Below, piece after piece: positions 8,812 to 17,016 of a DNA stretch of 64,000 bases (positions are counted from its first letter, which is position 1; each line of letters starts with the position of its first letter). This DNA comes from Celeribacter baekdonensis B30. Lineage in GTDB: Bacteria; Pseudomonadota; Alphaproteobacteria; Rhodobacterales; Rhodobacteraceae. The stretch covers positions 186,001 through 250,000 of the forward strand of contig NZ_AMRK01000003.1 in assembly GCF_000299875.1 (NCBI RefSeq). The letters run 5' to 3'. The notes under the pieces were generated by a model. That model saw only the letters and a program-made list of their open reading frames with translations, made no database searches and was not told the origin of the DNA. A program made the translations under genes and the position numbers.

Positions 8812-9561
8812 AGGCATTTCAGAGAGATGGCCCTAGATTTTCGACCCGTTTGCAGCCTGATTAAGGTGGATCATGGTTTCAGTTCAGGCTGCAAGTCTCA
8901 TCGGTTTTGTTTTGCTGTCATAGGCCTGATCAGGGGCCAAGAGGCCATGGTCGAGGACTCTCCTTGCGTTGTTCAACCGAACGCCAGAACAGCCAGGCTA
9001 TCGAATGCCGCGAGATTCTTTACCGATGGCGTACTCAGTTTTCCAAACTGACCTCAGAGCTTTCGGCGGAGAATATCCTACAACATCTCTCAGTCCAGCG
9101 TAACCACGCCATTGATATCACGGCTTCCTGCTGCCGATGTGCATGATGATCGCGATAAATCCCAACTTTCCCAAGCCGTTCTATTACACCGCCTTGAATG
9201 CACCCTATCTGCCGCTCAGCGCGGTCGTATGCTCGGCCATCCTGACCTGGTTGAATTGAACTGTGATGGTGACGATTTCATCAGAACCTCTTGCGTTCAA
9301 AACACCCTATCCGAAGAGATCGGCGGGAACGTAGCCCCCGACCTTCGCATCGGCCAGCCAGCGTCGGTGACCCGATGCGGAGACTCGCCGCCCAGAGATT
9401 TAAGAAACGAATGCCTCGCGCATATTGCGAAATGCACTACTCCCCATCATAAGACGGGTATCACCTCGCCGTCGCGGACCCCGCCGACAACGTGGAGCCG
9501 AGACAGCGGTTACACAGCGGGCGCCCGCCTCTTTGGAATTTCACAGGAGCCCGGGGATTCA
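8812..9561. other. Gene-free stretch, probably decayed sequence
   Basis: No open frame here has a Shine-Dalgarno site, coding-like composition or recognisable motif. A plus-strand frame around 8970-9120 (ECREILYRWRTQFSKL) and another around 9120-9254 (hydrophobic, GFLLPMCMMIAINPN) read like protein but are broken by stops and frame changes. They may be relics of genes or mobile elements at the edge of the accessory segment. No terminator for the che operon is evident. Confidence 0.4.
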
Positions 9562-10812
9562 TCACCCCCCTTCCACAAGCCTCACCAGCCTAGGCAAGCA
9601 CACGCTGTGCAGATCATAATGAGCAATGGCTCGGCGCCGGGCTTCCTGCCGCAACGCTAAGAAATGTTCCGGTTCTGCGAGGCATTCGATCAACTGTCGA
9701 CTCCATCCTGAAACGTCAAAGAAATCGACAAGCAAACCATTTTCGCCATGTTCGATCACTTCCTCCACCGGACGTGTGCGCGAGCCTACGACGATCGCAC
9801 CGGCAGCGAGCGCCTCAACCAGCGACCAGGATAGTACGAAAGGGTAGGTCAAATAGGCATGGACCCGGCTTACGTGAAGGAGATTAGTGAAAGTCGAATA
9901 GGGAACTTTTCCAAGAAAATGCACACGGTTCAGGTCGATTTTATCGCTGACTTCCGACAAAAAAATGTCTTTCCAGGTTCCACCTTGTTTGGGGGGGGAG
10001 CCGTAGCTGACCTCATCACCGCCGACAATCACCACCTGTGCTTGTGGCCGAGCGGCCATGACATCTGGCAGCGCTCGCATAAAGATATGATAGCCTCGGT
10101 ACGGCTCGAGGTTGCGGTTCACAAAAGTCAGCACCTCGTCACCGGGTCTCAGAACTTTTCCGTTCGGCAATGTCAGGCTGGCCTCGGCGTTAGGCGCAAG
10201 CTTGGTGCAATCCACTCCATCGTAGACGACCTTGATCATAGAGCGCAAAGAGGGGGGGAAAGTTGAAGCTTGCCATTCCGTTGGAGACAGCCCCACATCG
10301 GCATGCAAGAGCGCTTGAGCCAGATAGGCTGCGCGAGCCTGCGCTATTATGAGATCATCAAATTTCGGGGATCGGAACTCCAAGTCAAAACCAACATCCG
10401 CCCCTTCACCACGGTAGTAAAACTCGGCATAAGAAAGCAATCGTGCCTCTGGCCAAATTTCCTTAAGAAACAGAGTTTCGCCCCATCCGGAATGCCCGAT
10501 GATGACATCGGGTACATAGTTTTCTTGATCGCGCAGCTTCAGCGCGGCCCGGGCCACGGTTGCTCCACGATCAGAGTGAATGGCGTAGCTGCGCCCAAGC
10601 CGGGCGGCACGCGGATCGACAGGTTGACAATCATGTTTATAGTACCAGGTGGGGATTGAGCTTGTGCGCTTATTCTTTACATCGGTCAATGCGCGGCAAA
10701 CATGGCCACGCCGCGCAAGTTCAGGTGCCAGATATAGAAACTGACCGGGAAAGTTCTGATGAACAAAAAGAATTTCTAAAGGTCTGATCTTGTTCAAAGG
10801 CAGCTGTCGCAT
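9562..10812 (-). CDS. Glycosyltransferase family 4 protein
   Basis: A 416-residue GT-B fold glycosyltransferase. The N-terminal Rossmann half begins ILFVHQNFPGQFLYLAPELARRG; the C-terminal half has the nucleotide-sugar segment LTFVNRNLEPYRGYHIF and the family 4 glutamate region SWSLVEALAAGAIVVGS. It would move a sugar from a nucleotide donor to a glycan or lipid acceptor at the cytoplasmic face. It stands alone on the minus strand with no other polysaccharide genes, between gene-poor DNA and the RTX gene, which suggests acquisition by transfer. The acceptor cannot be inferred. Confidence 0.85.
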   Translation of the reverse strand: MRQLPLNKIRPLEILFVHQNFPGQFLYLAPELARRGHVCRALTDVKNKRTSSIPTWYYKHDCQPVDPRAARLGRSYAIHSDRGATVARAALKLRDQENYVPDVIIGHSGWGETLFLKEIWPEARLLSYAEFYYRGEGADVGFDLEFRSPKFDDLIIAQARAAYLAQALLHADVGLSPTEWQASTFPPSLRSMIKVVYDGVDCTKLAPNAEASLTLPNGKVLRPGDEVLTFVNRNLEPYRGYHIFMRALPDVMAARPQAQVVIVGGDEVSYGSPPKQGGTWKDIFLSEVSDKIDLNRVHFLGKVPYSTFTNLLHVSRVHAYLTYPFVLSWSLVEALAAGAIVVGSRTRPVEEVIEHGENGLLVDFFDVSGWSRQLIECLAEPEHFLALRQEARRRAIAHYDLHSVCLPRLVRLVEGG

Positions 10813-11016
10813 AGGTGATCTCTATCTTTCTCATGCGGATTCAAGTTTCAAATTCAATTCCTTGACTAAAACTCAACACGGAATGCTCCAGGGCCGCCAA
10901 ACTTTTAAAGACAGTTCCAAATGCAGCGTCGAAGGTGGACTATTTCATGGCGGCAGCCACTCTGCGGTCTCTGCTCCATCCTCGAGATGTCCGCACACTC
11001 GCGATGCGCCACACGC

Positions 11017-11056
11017 CTCAAACCGCCCCTAACGCAGGCGGCAGGGGCGGTTTGAG
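11017..11056 (-). terminator. Strong hairpin downstream of the RTX gene
   Basis: A perfect 14-bp inverted repeat (11017-11030 with 11043-11056) around a 12-nt loop lies about 80 bp past the RTX stop on its transcribed strand. No T run follows, so it may stabilise the mRNA 3' end or be only part of a terminator. The rest of the 322-bp gap 10813-11134 between the RTX and glycosyltransferase genes shows nothing else. Confidence 0.5.
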
Positions 11057-11134
11057 GGCATGGATTTTGTCCGTTTCCTGAAACAGGCGTAAGGCGGAGT
11101 CAGCTCTGCCCCGCCATGAATCTCTCTCATTTTA

Positions 11135-13093
11135 TCATGCGCTGATCTTCGCAGACTCATTGACCTGCGCCCCCGAATACTGCTGAAGAGGAAGCTGCCC
11201 ATTGCGCGACAGCCGGCCCGCCATTGAGCGCGCGCGCCGCCCAGGGGCAAGCAGTCGCGCAGGTTCAAAGCGCTCATCGCGCTCGACATCTGCAGTGCGC
11301 AGTTCAGGGAAAATCGCGAAGATCTCGGCGATCTGGTCCGGGTGGATCGCCTTCAGCGCCTCAGGGCCGGTGAACAGCGATTCCGTCGGTGTGCCGTTCG
11401 ACCAGACGATCTCGTGCTTATCAAAGAGAAAGTGGATATAGTCGATCTGCGGCAGATCCTGCGCTACCTCGATCCCGTCCAGTTCGAGAAGCTGTTTCGC
11501 CGCCACAAGAATTTCACGTGCGCCAAACATGCGCTCGGGCACCGGGCCGCGCACCAGAACGCGGTGCTGCGGCGAAACGATCAGGTCGCTTTCCGGCATG
11601 CCCTTGCCCAGGGCCCCTGCCCGAATCCGGATCGGACGCAGCTTCGGCGAGAGCGTGAGGTCACGCGCCGACAATGTGCGCCGACCGATCCAGCGGATCG
11701 GCTGATAGCCGCTGTCGAGCGTCAGCACCTTGTCACCCACCGCCAGATCGGCGGCGCGCAACTCGCCCTGCAGGGTGACGATCCGGGTATCGGGGCCAAA
11801 ACACATGACATTGGTCTGGTCCCAGGTCAGCCCGCCGGTGACGCCTGTCATGGTCAGCGTCGGACCGGTCATGTCGGTGCCATTGAAGCTGATCACACCA
11901 TCGGCGAGGTCGTCGTTCATCGCCGCGATCGGATGGACAAAGCTCGTACCGTTTGCGGCGTTGTAGGCCGCCAGTGTCGCGTCATTGAAGATGCCGCTCA
12001 GATCGACGAAATCATTGTTCGACTGATCCGCATCGGTATAGGGCCCGCCGCTGTCGGTGCCGAAATCGGTGATGATGTCGTTGCTGGCCTCATCCCACAC
12101 GAAGATGTCGTCGCCAAGCCCGCCGGTCAGCGTGTCGTCGCCCGCCTCCCCTTCAAGCCAGTCGTTGTCATCGCCGCCGTCAAGCAGGTCGTTGTCATCG
12201 CCGCCCCAAAGGACGTCGTTGCCCTCGTCGCCCAACAGCGTGTCCGCGCCCTGCTCGCCTTGCAGCACATCATCGCCCGTGCCCCCCTCCAGCACGTCGT
12301 CGCCGTCGCCGCCCCAGAGCGAGTCGTTGTCGTCACCACCGCTCAGCGAATCATCGCCAGCGTCACCGAGCAGCGCGTCATTGCCCGCCCCGCCAATCAG
12401 GGTATCGTTGTCGTCGCCGCCCCAAAGCGTGTCGTGTCCATCGTTGCCTTCAAGGGAATCTGCGCCAGCCTCCCCCTGCAGCACGTCGTCACCGACACCG
12501 CCCTCCAGCACGTCGTTGCCACCGCCACCCCAAATCGTGTCGTTGCCGTCGCCTCCGGTGATGGAATCATTGCCGCCGACACCCAGCCCGTCAGCCCGAT
12601 CGCCATAGAGCAGATCATTCCCCGTTCCGCCGCTAATTATGTCGGAACCAAGCTGGCCATATATTGAGTCATCACCCGAGCCGCCTGACAGGGTGTCATT
12701 CCCGCCGCTGGTGGTCATGCTGGCGTTGTCGCCTTCGATATGGTCATTCCCGCTGCCACCAACGACGGCATCATTCCCGGCATCACCAAACAGCCTGTCA
12801 TTATCGGCACCGCCATTCAGCGTGTCGTTGCCGTTACCACCGAACATCGTGTCGCGACCGGTGGTGTTTTCGTATTCGATCAGGTTATCATTGCCGCCGT
12901 TACCGTAGTAAAGGTCGTTGCCGTTGCCGCCATAGATCCAGTCGCCATTGGCAGTGGGATTCGTACCCGGGTACAGCACCTGCGTGCCGTTGCCACCGCG
13001 CATCGTATCGTCGCCATCATGACCAAAATACCGATCGTTGGTATCGTCATTGGTCCAGCTGTCGTTGCCGTTGGTGCCGTTGATGTCAGCCAT
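11135..13093 (-). CDS. RTX calcium-binding protein with C-terminal Hint domain
   Basis: A 652-residue acidic protein. Residues about 5-345 are roughly twenty or more GGxGxDxhx nonapeptide repeats that bind calcium in a beta roll; such proteins lack a signal peptide and leave by type I secretion after calcium-free unfolding. A spacer (about 345-430) leads into a Hint_2 domain starting at C431 in MCFGPDTRIVTL with the later SPQHRVLVRG block, a self-processing fold common in roseobacter RTX proteins. No enzymatic domain is visible. No HlyB/HlyD exporter lies nearby, so secretion must use genes elsewhere. The adjacent HTH gene on the same strand may regulate it. Confidence 0.9.
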   Translation of the reverse strand: MADINGTNGNDSWTNDDTNDRYFGHDGDDTMRGGNGTQVLYPGTNPTANGDWIYGGNGNDLYYGNGGNDNLIEYENTTGRDTMFGGNGNDTLNGGADNDRLFGDAGNDAVVGGSGNDHIEGDNASMTTSGGNDTLSGGSGDDSIYGQLGSDIISGGTGNDLLYGDRADGLGVGGNDSITGGDGNDTIWGGGGNDVLEGGVGDDVLQGEAGADSLEGNDGHDTLWGGDDNDTLIGGAGNDALLGDAGDDSLSGGDDNDSLWGGDGDDVLEGGTGDDVLQGEQGADTLLGDEGNDVLWGGDDNDLLDGGDDNDWLEGEAGDDTLTGGLGDDIFVWDEASNDIITDFGTDSGGPYTDADQSNNDFVDLSGIFNDATLAAYNAANGTSFVHPIAAMNDDLADGVISFNGTDMTGPTLTMTGVTGGLTWDQTNVMCFGPDTRIVTLQGELRAADLAVGDKVLTLDSGYQPIRWIGRRTLSARDLTLSPKLRPIRIRAGALGKGMPESDLIVSPQHRVLVRGPVPERMFGAREILVAAKQLLELDGIEVAQDLPQIDYIHFLFDKHEIVWSNGTPTESLFTGPEALKAIHPDQIAEIFAIFPELRTADVERDERFEPARLLAPGRRARSMAGRLSRNGQLPLQQYSGAQVNESAKISA

Positions 13094-13385
13094 TCGTACT
13101 CTTCCTTATAACCAAAACACCCTAAACAAGTCTGCCCAGAGAATGGACAGACCCCATGCGACTGCCTGCATCTCGGGACCATTAAGCAGGCCTGAACAAG
13201 CTTTGACGAAAGCACCAGCCCTGCGATTCGGTCCATTTCTCTTCTGAGCGTCATGGGTGAAGCCATGTCGCGCCATCTGCGAGCACCGCAGCCAAAACAA
13301 TATCAGGTGTCGGGAAAGCGCCGAAGCCCCGGTTGATGCCCGGCTGGTGGCCCGGCGGGCGGTCGCAGGCCCGGCAGAAGCGGCC

Positions 13386-14186
13386 CTAGCGCGGCGAAGC
13401 ATCGGCGTCGAGCAGAGCCATCATCTCAGGGTCCAGTCGCGGATCATCCCTGGAAAAGACGCCACAGGCCGCGAGGTCCGCCTTCTGCGGGATTCTTCCG
13501 GGCAGCCGCTTGAACACGATCGGCATCGAATAGATCGGGCGCGTGAGAGCATTGTTCGACGTCATCAGCATGCCGGTGAGGAAGGGCGTGGAGGGCAGCG
13601 CGGGAGGATAAAGCGCGATCGACTGCAGTCGCGCATTGGGGTGGCCGACGTTCTGCACATCGGTGATATAGATGCGCTCCCACAGCCATTGCGCGATACC
13701 ATTGACCTTGATGGGGTGCCGGCTTCGCACAAGCGCGCCCTGCGAAGTCGCATACATGATCGTCTTGATCAGGGTGAGATCGCCTTCCTGCGAAATCACG
13801 GTATAGGCGCGCCCGATCCTGTCGGGGTTGCTGCGCAGCGGGGTGCAGACGTGATAGCAGCCACAGAACCGCGCGAGGATGCTGCGGGTCTGCACTGTGT
13901 TTTGCAGCAAGGCCGTGATCACCTGCTGCATCTGGGTCGGAAGGCCCTTGATCCGCATCGGCGGGCGCCAGCGCGCCGCAAACCGCTCTGCTGGCAGCAG
14001 CAGGTCGTCTGGCTCCAGCTCAAAATGCGCGGCGATGTTCCGCAACGTCGCCAGTGACGGCATGCTGAGCCCGCTTAGGTATTTGCTCAGTTGTTGGCGG
14101 TTGATGCCGAGGGCTTCGGCTGCACGCGAGGTACTCGGATAATGGTGCACGAGCCGACGCAGATTTGTGGGGAATACTTTGTGCAT
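13386..14186 (-). CDS. XRE-like helix-turn-helix transcriptional regulator
   Basis: A 266-residue protein whose N terminus is a Cro/CI-type helix-turn-helix (SRAAEALGINRQQLSKYLSG, about residues 19-38). The remainder is an alpha/beta domain of about 190 residues that I do not recognise; it may sense a ligand. The start chosen is ATG 14186, six bases after GGTGGAG; the longer GTG start at 14198 overlaps that ribosome site. It lies 292 bp upstream of the RTX gene on the same strand, within the accessory segment, so control of that gene is plausible but unproven. Confidence 0.78.
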   Translation of the reverse strand: MHKVFPTNLRRLVHHYPSTSRAAEALGINRQQLSKYLSGLSMPSLATLRNIAAHFELEPDDLLLPAERFAARWRPPMRIKGLPTQMQQVITALLQNTVQTRSILARFCGCYHVCTPLRSNPDRIGRAYTVISQEGDLTLIKTIMYATSQGALVRSRHPIKVNGIAQWLWERIYITDVQNVGHPNARLQSIALYPPALPSTPFLTGMLMTSNNALTRPIYSMPIVFKRLPGRIPQKADLAACGVFSRDDPRLDPEMMALLDADASPR

Positions 14187-14684
14187 ATGACGCTCCACCT
14201 ACCCTGCGAGATGCATCGCCGGTGTGCCGTCGGCGCGACACATACTGCTTTGGCGTTTTTCACACCGCTGCACCTGACGCCGAATTTGCAGGTGCCTTCG
14301 CGAAATACGCCGCCGAAACGATAAAAGAGGAAAAGACGATCACTTGGTACAGGGCGAAACTCTTACCCCTCTTGACGGGGCATGATCGAGTTTCGGCACA
14401 ATATAAAAATATAATATAAAGATTATACCATACAACTAAAAGTTATCATCATACATGTGAAAGCTTACAACCCTTGTGACGGAGATGCTCCACCGAGACC
14501 TCCGCTCCTGACGCCCGCACAGCATGTCAACCGTGGAGCAAAATTGGCCACAGCGGCGGAGTAAAACCAGACCTGTCGGGAGTGGAGGGGGCCGATGCCG
14601 GAGAGGGCAGAATGCTACGCTAAGTGACCTACCACCGAACTTTCGTCAAGCCGCCGCGACCGGAGCCCGGTTGGTATTTACGCT
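14187..14684. other. Gene-free stretch with an AT-rich patch
   Basis: Nothing here supports a gene. Bases 14396-14460 are almost entirely A and T, in sharp contrast to the rest of the window, and lie between the HTH gene promoter region and the transposase relics. It looks like a boundary of imported DNA and could also hold upstream elements for the HTH gene. Confidence 0.5.
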
Positions 14685-15062
14685 GATCGGCGCAGATTGA
14701 ACAATGCGTCACGCATCCACTCTCGATGACGCCACTCACCATTGTCCTCGACCCAATGGCGGACAAAGGCTCGTTACATCGGCTTTCCCAGCGCAATGTA
14801 GTGCCACTCGATCCGCTGCGCGGCGCCGAAGGTCAAGATTGCGTTACTGGTCAGTTCCGTGCCGTAGTCTCGGACGATCATCGTCCAACGCCTTCAGCCG
14901 CTTGGCCTTCGATACCGTCATGCCGCCAAACTTGGCCTTCCAGTAGTAGAAAGCGCCTTCCAACATGCCATGCGTGCGACACGAATTCGCGCACTTCGCG
15001 CCCGCCTCGTGGTCAGCCAGGATGCCGATAATCTGCTCGTCGGTGAATCGCGGTCACTTCAT
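14685..15062 (-). pseudogene. Decayed IS3-family transposase (orfA plus part of orfB)
   Basis: Read on the minus strand from ATG 15062, the product matches an IS3-family OrfA: PRFTDEQIIGILADHEAG and KAKFGGMTVSKAKRLKAL. Codon 3 is TGA (15054-15056), so it cannot be made. Near 14876 the reading jumps straight to the OrfB integrase core (RDYGTELTSNAI and RIEWHYIALGKP), showing an internal deletion of the end of orfA and much of orfB. Stops after GKPM and at 14685 end the homology. It is a dead remnant; family assignment rests on recalled motifs. Confidence 0.75.
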
Positions 15063-15107
15063 TGTCCGGTAATCCCCCCATTTTGAATGGGGTCCAGCCG
15101 TAGAGCT

Positions 15108-15200
15108 CATGCGGCTGTTTTCAGTTTTCTGGCGAGGGTCATGCCGCCGATCCCCATGTTGGGTCGCTGGTTGTTGTATGTCCAGATCCATTCAGTTGCG
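15108..15200 (-). pseudogene. C-terminal tail of an IS3-family OrfB transposase
   Basis: The minus strand encodes TEWIWTYNNQRPNMGIGGMT and then KLKTAA with a stop at 15108, the characteristic end of IS3-family OrfB. The 45 bp between this stop and the following orfA start hold a CCCCATT/AATGGGG hairpin and a GGGGGGATTACC string like element termini. The tail of one copy therefore abuts the head of another in the same orientation. Upstream of 15200 the homology is lost. Confidence 0.75.
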
Positions 15201-15382
15201 CCGGACTCTCATCAACAATCAACGGTGGAGGAAAAATCCAGTGGCAGGTCACAGCTTGTCTGCCACTTCCTTCGAAGTTTTGGGATTCTTCATCATCTCG
15301 GTCTCAGAAGCGATCAGATGAACCAGACATCCTCTGTTGCTCAATGCCTCGAATGACTCCCATGGGCGTGGATGTCTGACAC

Positions 15383-15916
15383 CTAAAACAATTCAATATC
15401 ATTCGTTTTTTCAGGTTTTGGAACCGCTTCAATCACGCGAGAATCGGCGACGAGCTTTTGCCTCGCCTTACCTAGGGCCGGCATAAATTCAATCCTACGG
15501 GCTTGCACACCTCCAAGGCTTTGACTGTCACATGGAATGCCCTCGCGCTGTAGGTAAGAAAGCACAAAAACTCCATTTTCATTCCCCGCATTGGTCAACC
15601 CCTTATACATCTCGGCACCGCCAAAAACTTTGGCGCGAATACGGCCACGGACTGCGCCGGCTCGCGTAAGAGCATTTATCAAAAGCTCCATAGCATTTGC
15701 ACCAAATGAGCTGATGTCATTGCGCGATGACGGACCATCAGGAAGTAGAAAATGATTCATACCACCAACACCTGCGACTGGATCCCAGAGGCAGGTGGCA
15801 ACGCACGAACCAAGAATCGTCGAAATGACAGTGTCTTCCGTATCGCCAATCGCGTATTCGCCTTGAGCAATATATGTGGATTTCTCTAAGGTCTTTTTTT
15901 GAGAAATTGTAGTCAT
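15383..15916 (-). CDS. cheD: Chemoreceptor glutamine deamidase CheD
   Basis: A 177-residue CheD that deamidates receptor glutamines and tunes adaptation. The catalytic cysteine is C38 in ILGSCVATCLWD and the histidine H55 in GMNHFLLP, both canonical; the FGGAEM segment follows. Its start overlaps the cheB stop by 4 bp, so the two are co-translated on the minus strand. It is convergent to, and separated by about 6.6 kb of accessory DNA from, the main che operon. Confidence 0.95.
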   Translation of the reverse strand: MTTISQKKTLEKSTYIAQGEYAIGDTEDTVISTILGSCVATCLWDPVAGVGGMNHFLLPDGPSSRNDISSFGANAMELLINALTRAGAVRGRIRAKVFGGAEMYKGLTNAGNENGVFVLSYLQREGIPCDSQSLGGVQARRIEFMPALGKARQKLVADSRVIEAVPKPEKTNDIELF

Positions 15917-16947
15917 TCTGCCCTCACGCCAATAGGAGTTTCGGCAAGTTGCAAGATCTCTTGTCCAAACTTGTCAAGGTCGGCCCATTTTTCGACCCCG
16001 CCCAATTCTCCGGCAACGCGAGGCATTCCAAAGACAACGCATGTCTCTTTGCTCTGACCAATGGTTTTCGCGCCTGCCTCTCGTAGTGCGCGCATCCCTT
16101 CGGCCCCATCCCGGCCCATGCCAGTTAAAATACCCGCGACAACTTTGTGAGCCATGTGACGGGCAGACAGAAACATGGAATCCACGGAAGGTCGGTGTCC
16201 TGACACAAGGGGTCCCTCAAAAAGACTGACGCGCAAAGTGGTAGTTCCCTCAATATTGAGATGATACGCCCCCCCTGGCGCAATCAGAACTTGTCCCGGG
16301 ATCAAGGGCATTCCATCGACCGCGAGTCTGACTTCTGGTGCGACCAAGGGATTGAGGCGTGCGGCAAAGCTTACCAAAAACGGCTCCGGCATATGTTGAG
16401 TGATAAGCGTAGGGGGGCAATCAGAGGGAAAGCTCTGCAAAGTGCGTTCAATTGCATCGACAGCCCCAGTCGATCCCCCTATCAAACAAATACGTTGAAA
16501 TGTTCGATTTTGGCGCGGCGTTATCGTCTGGTTTTTAGGACGTGGTCCGGACACTCTTGCTCTTGCAGCGAGGACAACAGTATCAGCCAACTTTGAAAAC
16601 GTATCCTCACTGGCCCCAACTTTCGGTTTTTCAACACAATCGATTGCTCCCAAAGACATTGCTTCAACCGCAACATCACTTCCTTTGCGGGTCAAGGTGG
16701 ACACCATTATGACTGGCATCGGTCGATGCCGCATCAGCCGATCCAAAAACTCAAGCCCGCTCATGTTGGGCATTTCGATATCAAGCGTCATTACATCTGG
16801 TCTATAGGTGTTTACAGCATCCCGCGCTTCACGCGCGGTTCCGGCTTCCGCGATGACTTCAAGGCGGGGGTCGGCTTCGAGGATAGACCGAATGAGGCGA
16901 CGCATGGTCACTGAGTCATCGACAATCAAGACACGTAGCGGTTTCAC
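15913..16947 (-). CDS. cheB: Chemotaxis methylesterase/response regulator CheB
   Basis: A 344-residue CheB that removes receptor methyl groups once phosphorylated by CheA. The receiver domain has D10/D11 and phosphoacceptor D56; the esterase domain has the serine motif GGSTGAVDAI, the histidine region TQHMPEPF and the aspartate motif GMGRDGAEGM. The start is taken as GTG 16947, six bases after GGGAG; the longer open frame has no ribosome site. It lies 69 bp downstream of the large chemoreceptor and is coupled to cheD. Confidence 0.94.
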   Translation of the reverse strand: MKPLRVLIVDDSVTMRRLIRSILEADPRLEVIAEAGTAREARDAVNTYRPDVMTLDIEMPNMSGLEFLDRLMRHRPMPVIMVSTLTRKGSDVAVEAMSLGAIDCVEKPKVGASEDTFSKLADTVVLAARARVSGPRPKNQTITPRQNRTFQRICLIGGSTGAVDAIERTLQSFPSDCPPTLITQHMPEPFLVSFAARLNPLVAPEVRLAVDGMPLIPGQVLIAPGGAYHLNIEGTTTLRVSLFEGPLVSGHRPSVDSMFLSARHMAHKVVAGILTGMGRDGAEGMRALREAGAKTIGQSKETCVVFGMPRVAGELGGVEKWADLDKFGQEILQLAETPIGVRAE

Positions 16948-17016
16948 ACATAACTCCCGTTGAACCAATTGTTGAATGCATTGGCGCGTTCTAAGGCCTG
17001 AGGCCAATCTGCTTGC

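Noticed and set aside
9112-9660. 182-codon plus-strand frame overlapping the glycosyltransferase end
   Set aside because: No ribosome site, no motif, and it runs into the convergent glycosyltransferase gene; treated as decayed sequence.
11342-12667. Long plus-strand open frames opposite the RTX gene
   Set aside because: They mirror the repetitive GGxGxD codons on the minus strand, have no ribosome site and show artificial low-complexity products.
12130-13060. Regular short repeats resembling a CRISPR or satellite array
   Set aside because: The period is the 27-bp nonapeptide coding repeat of the RTX protein; there are no constant repeats with unique spacers.
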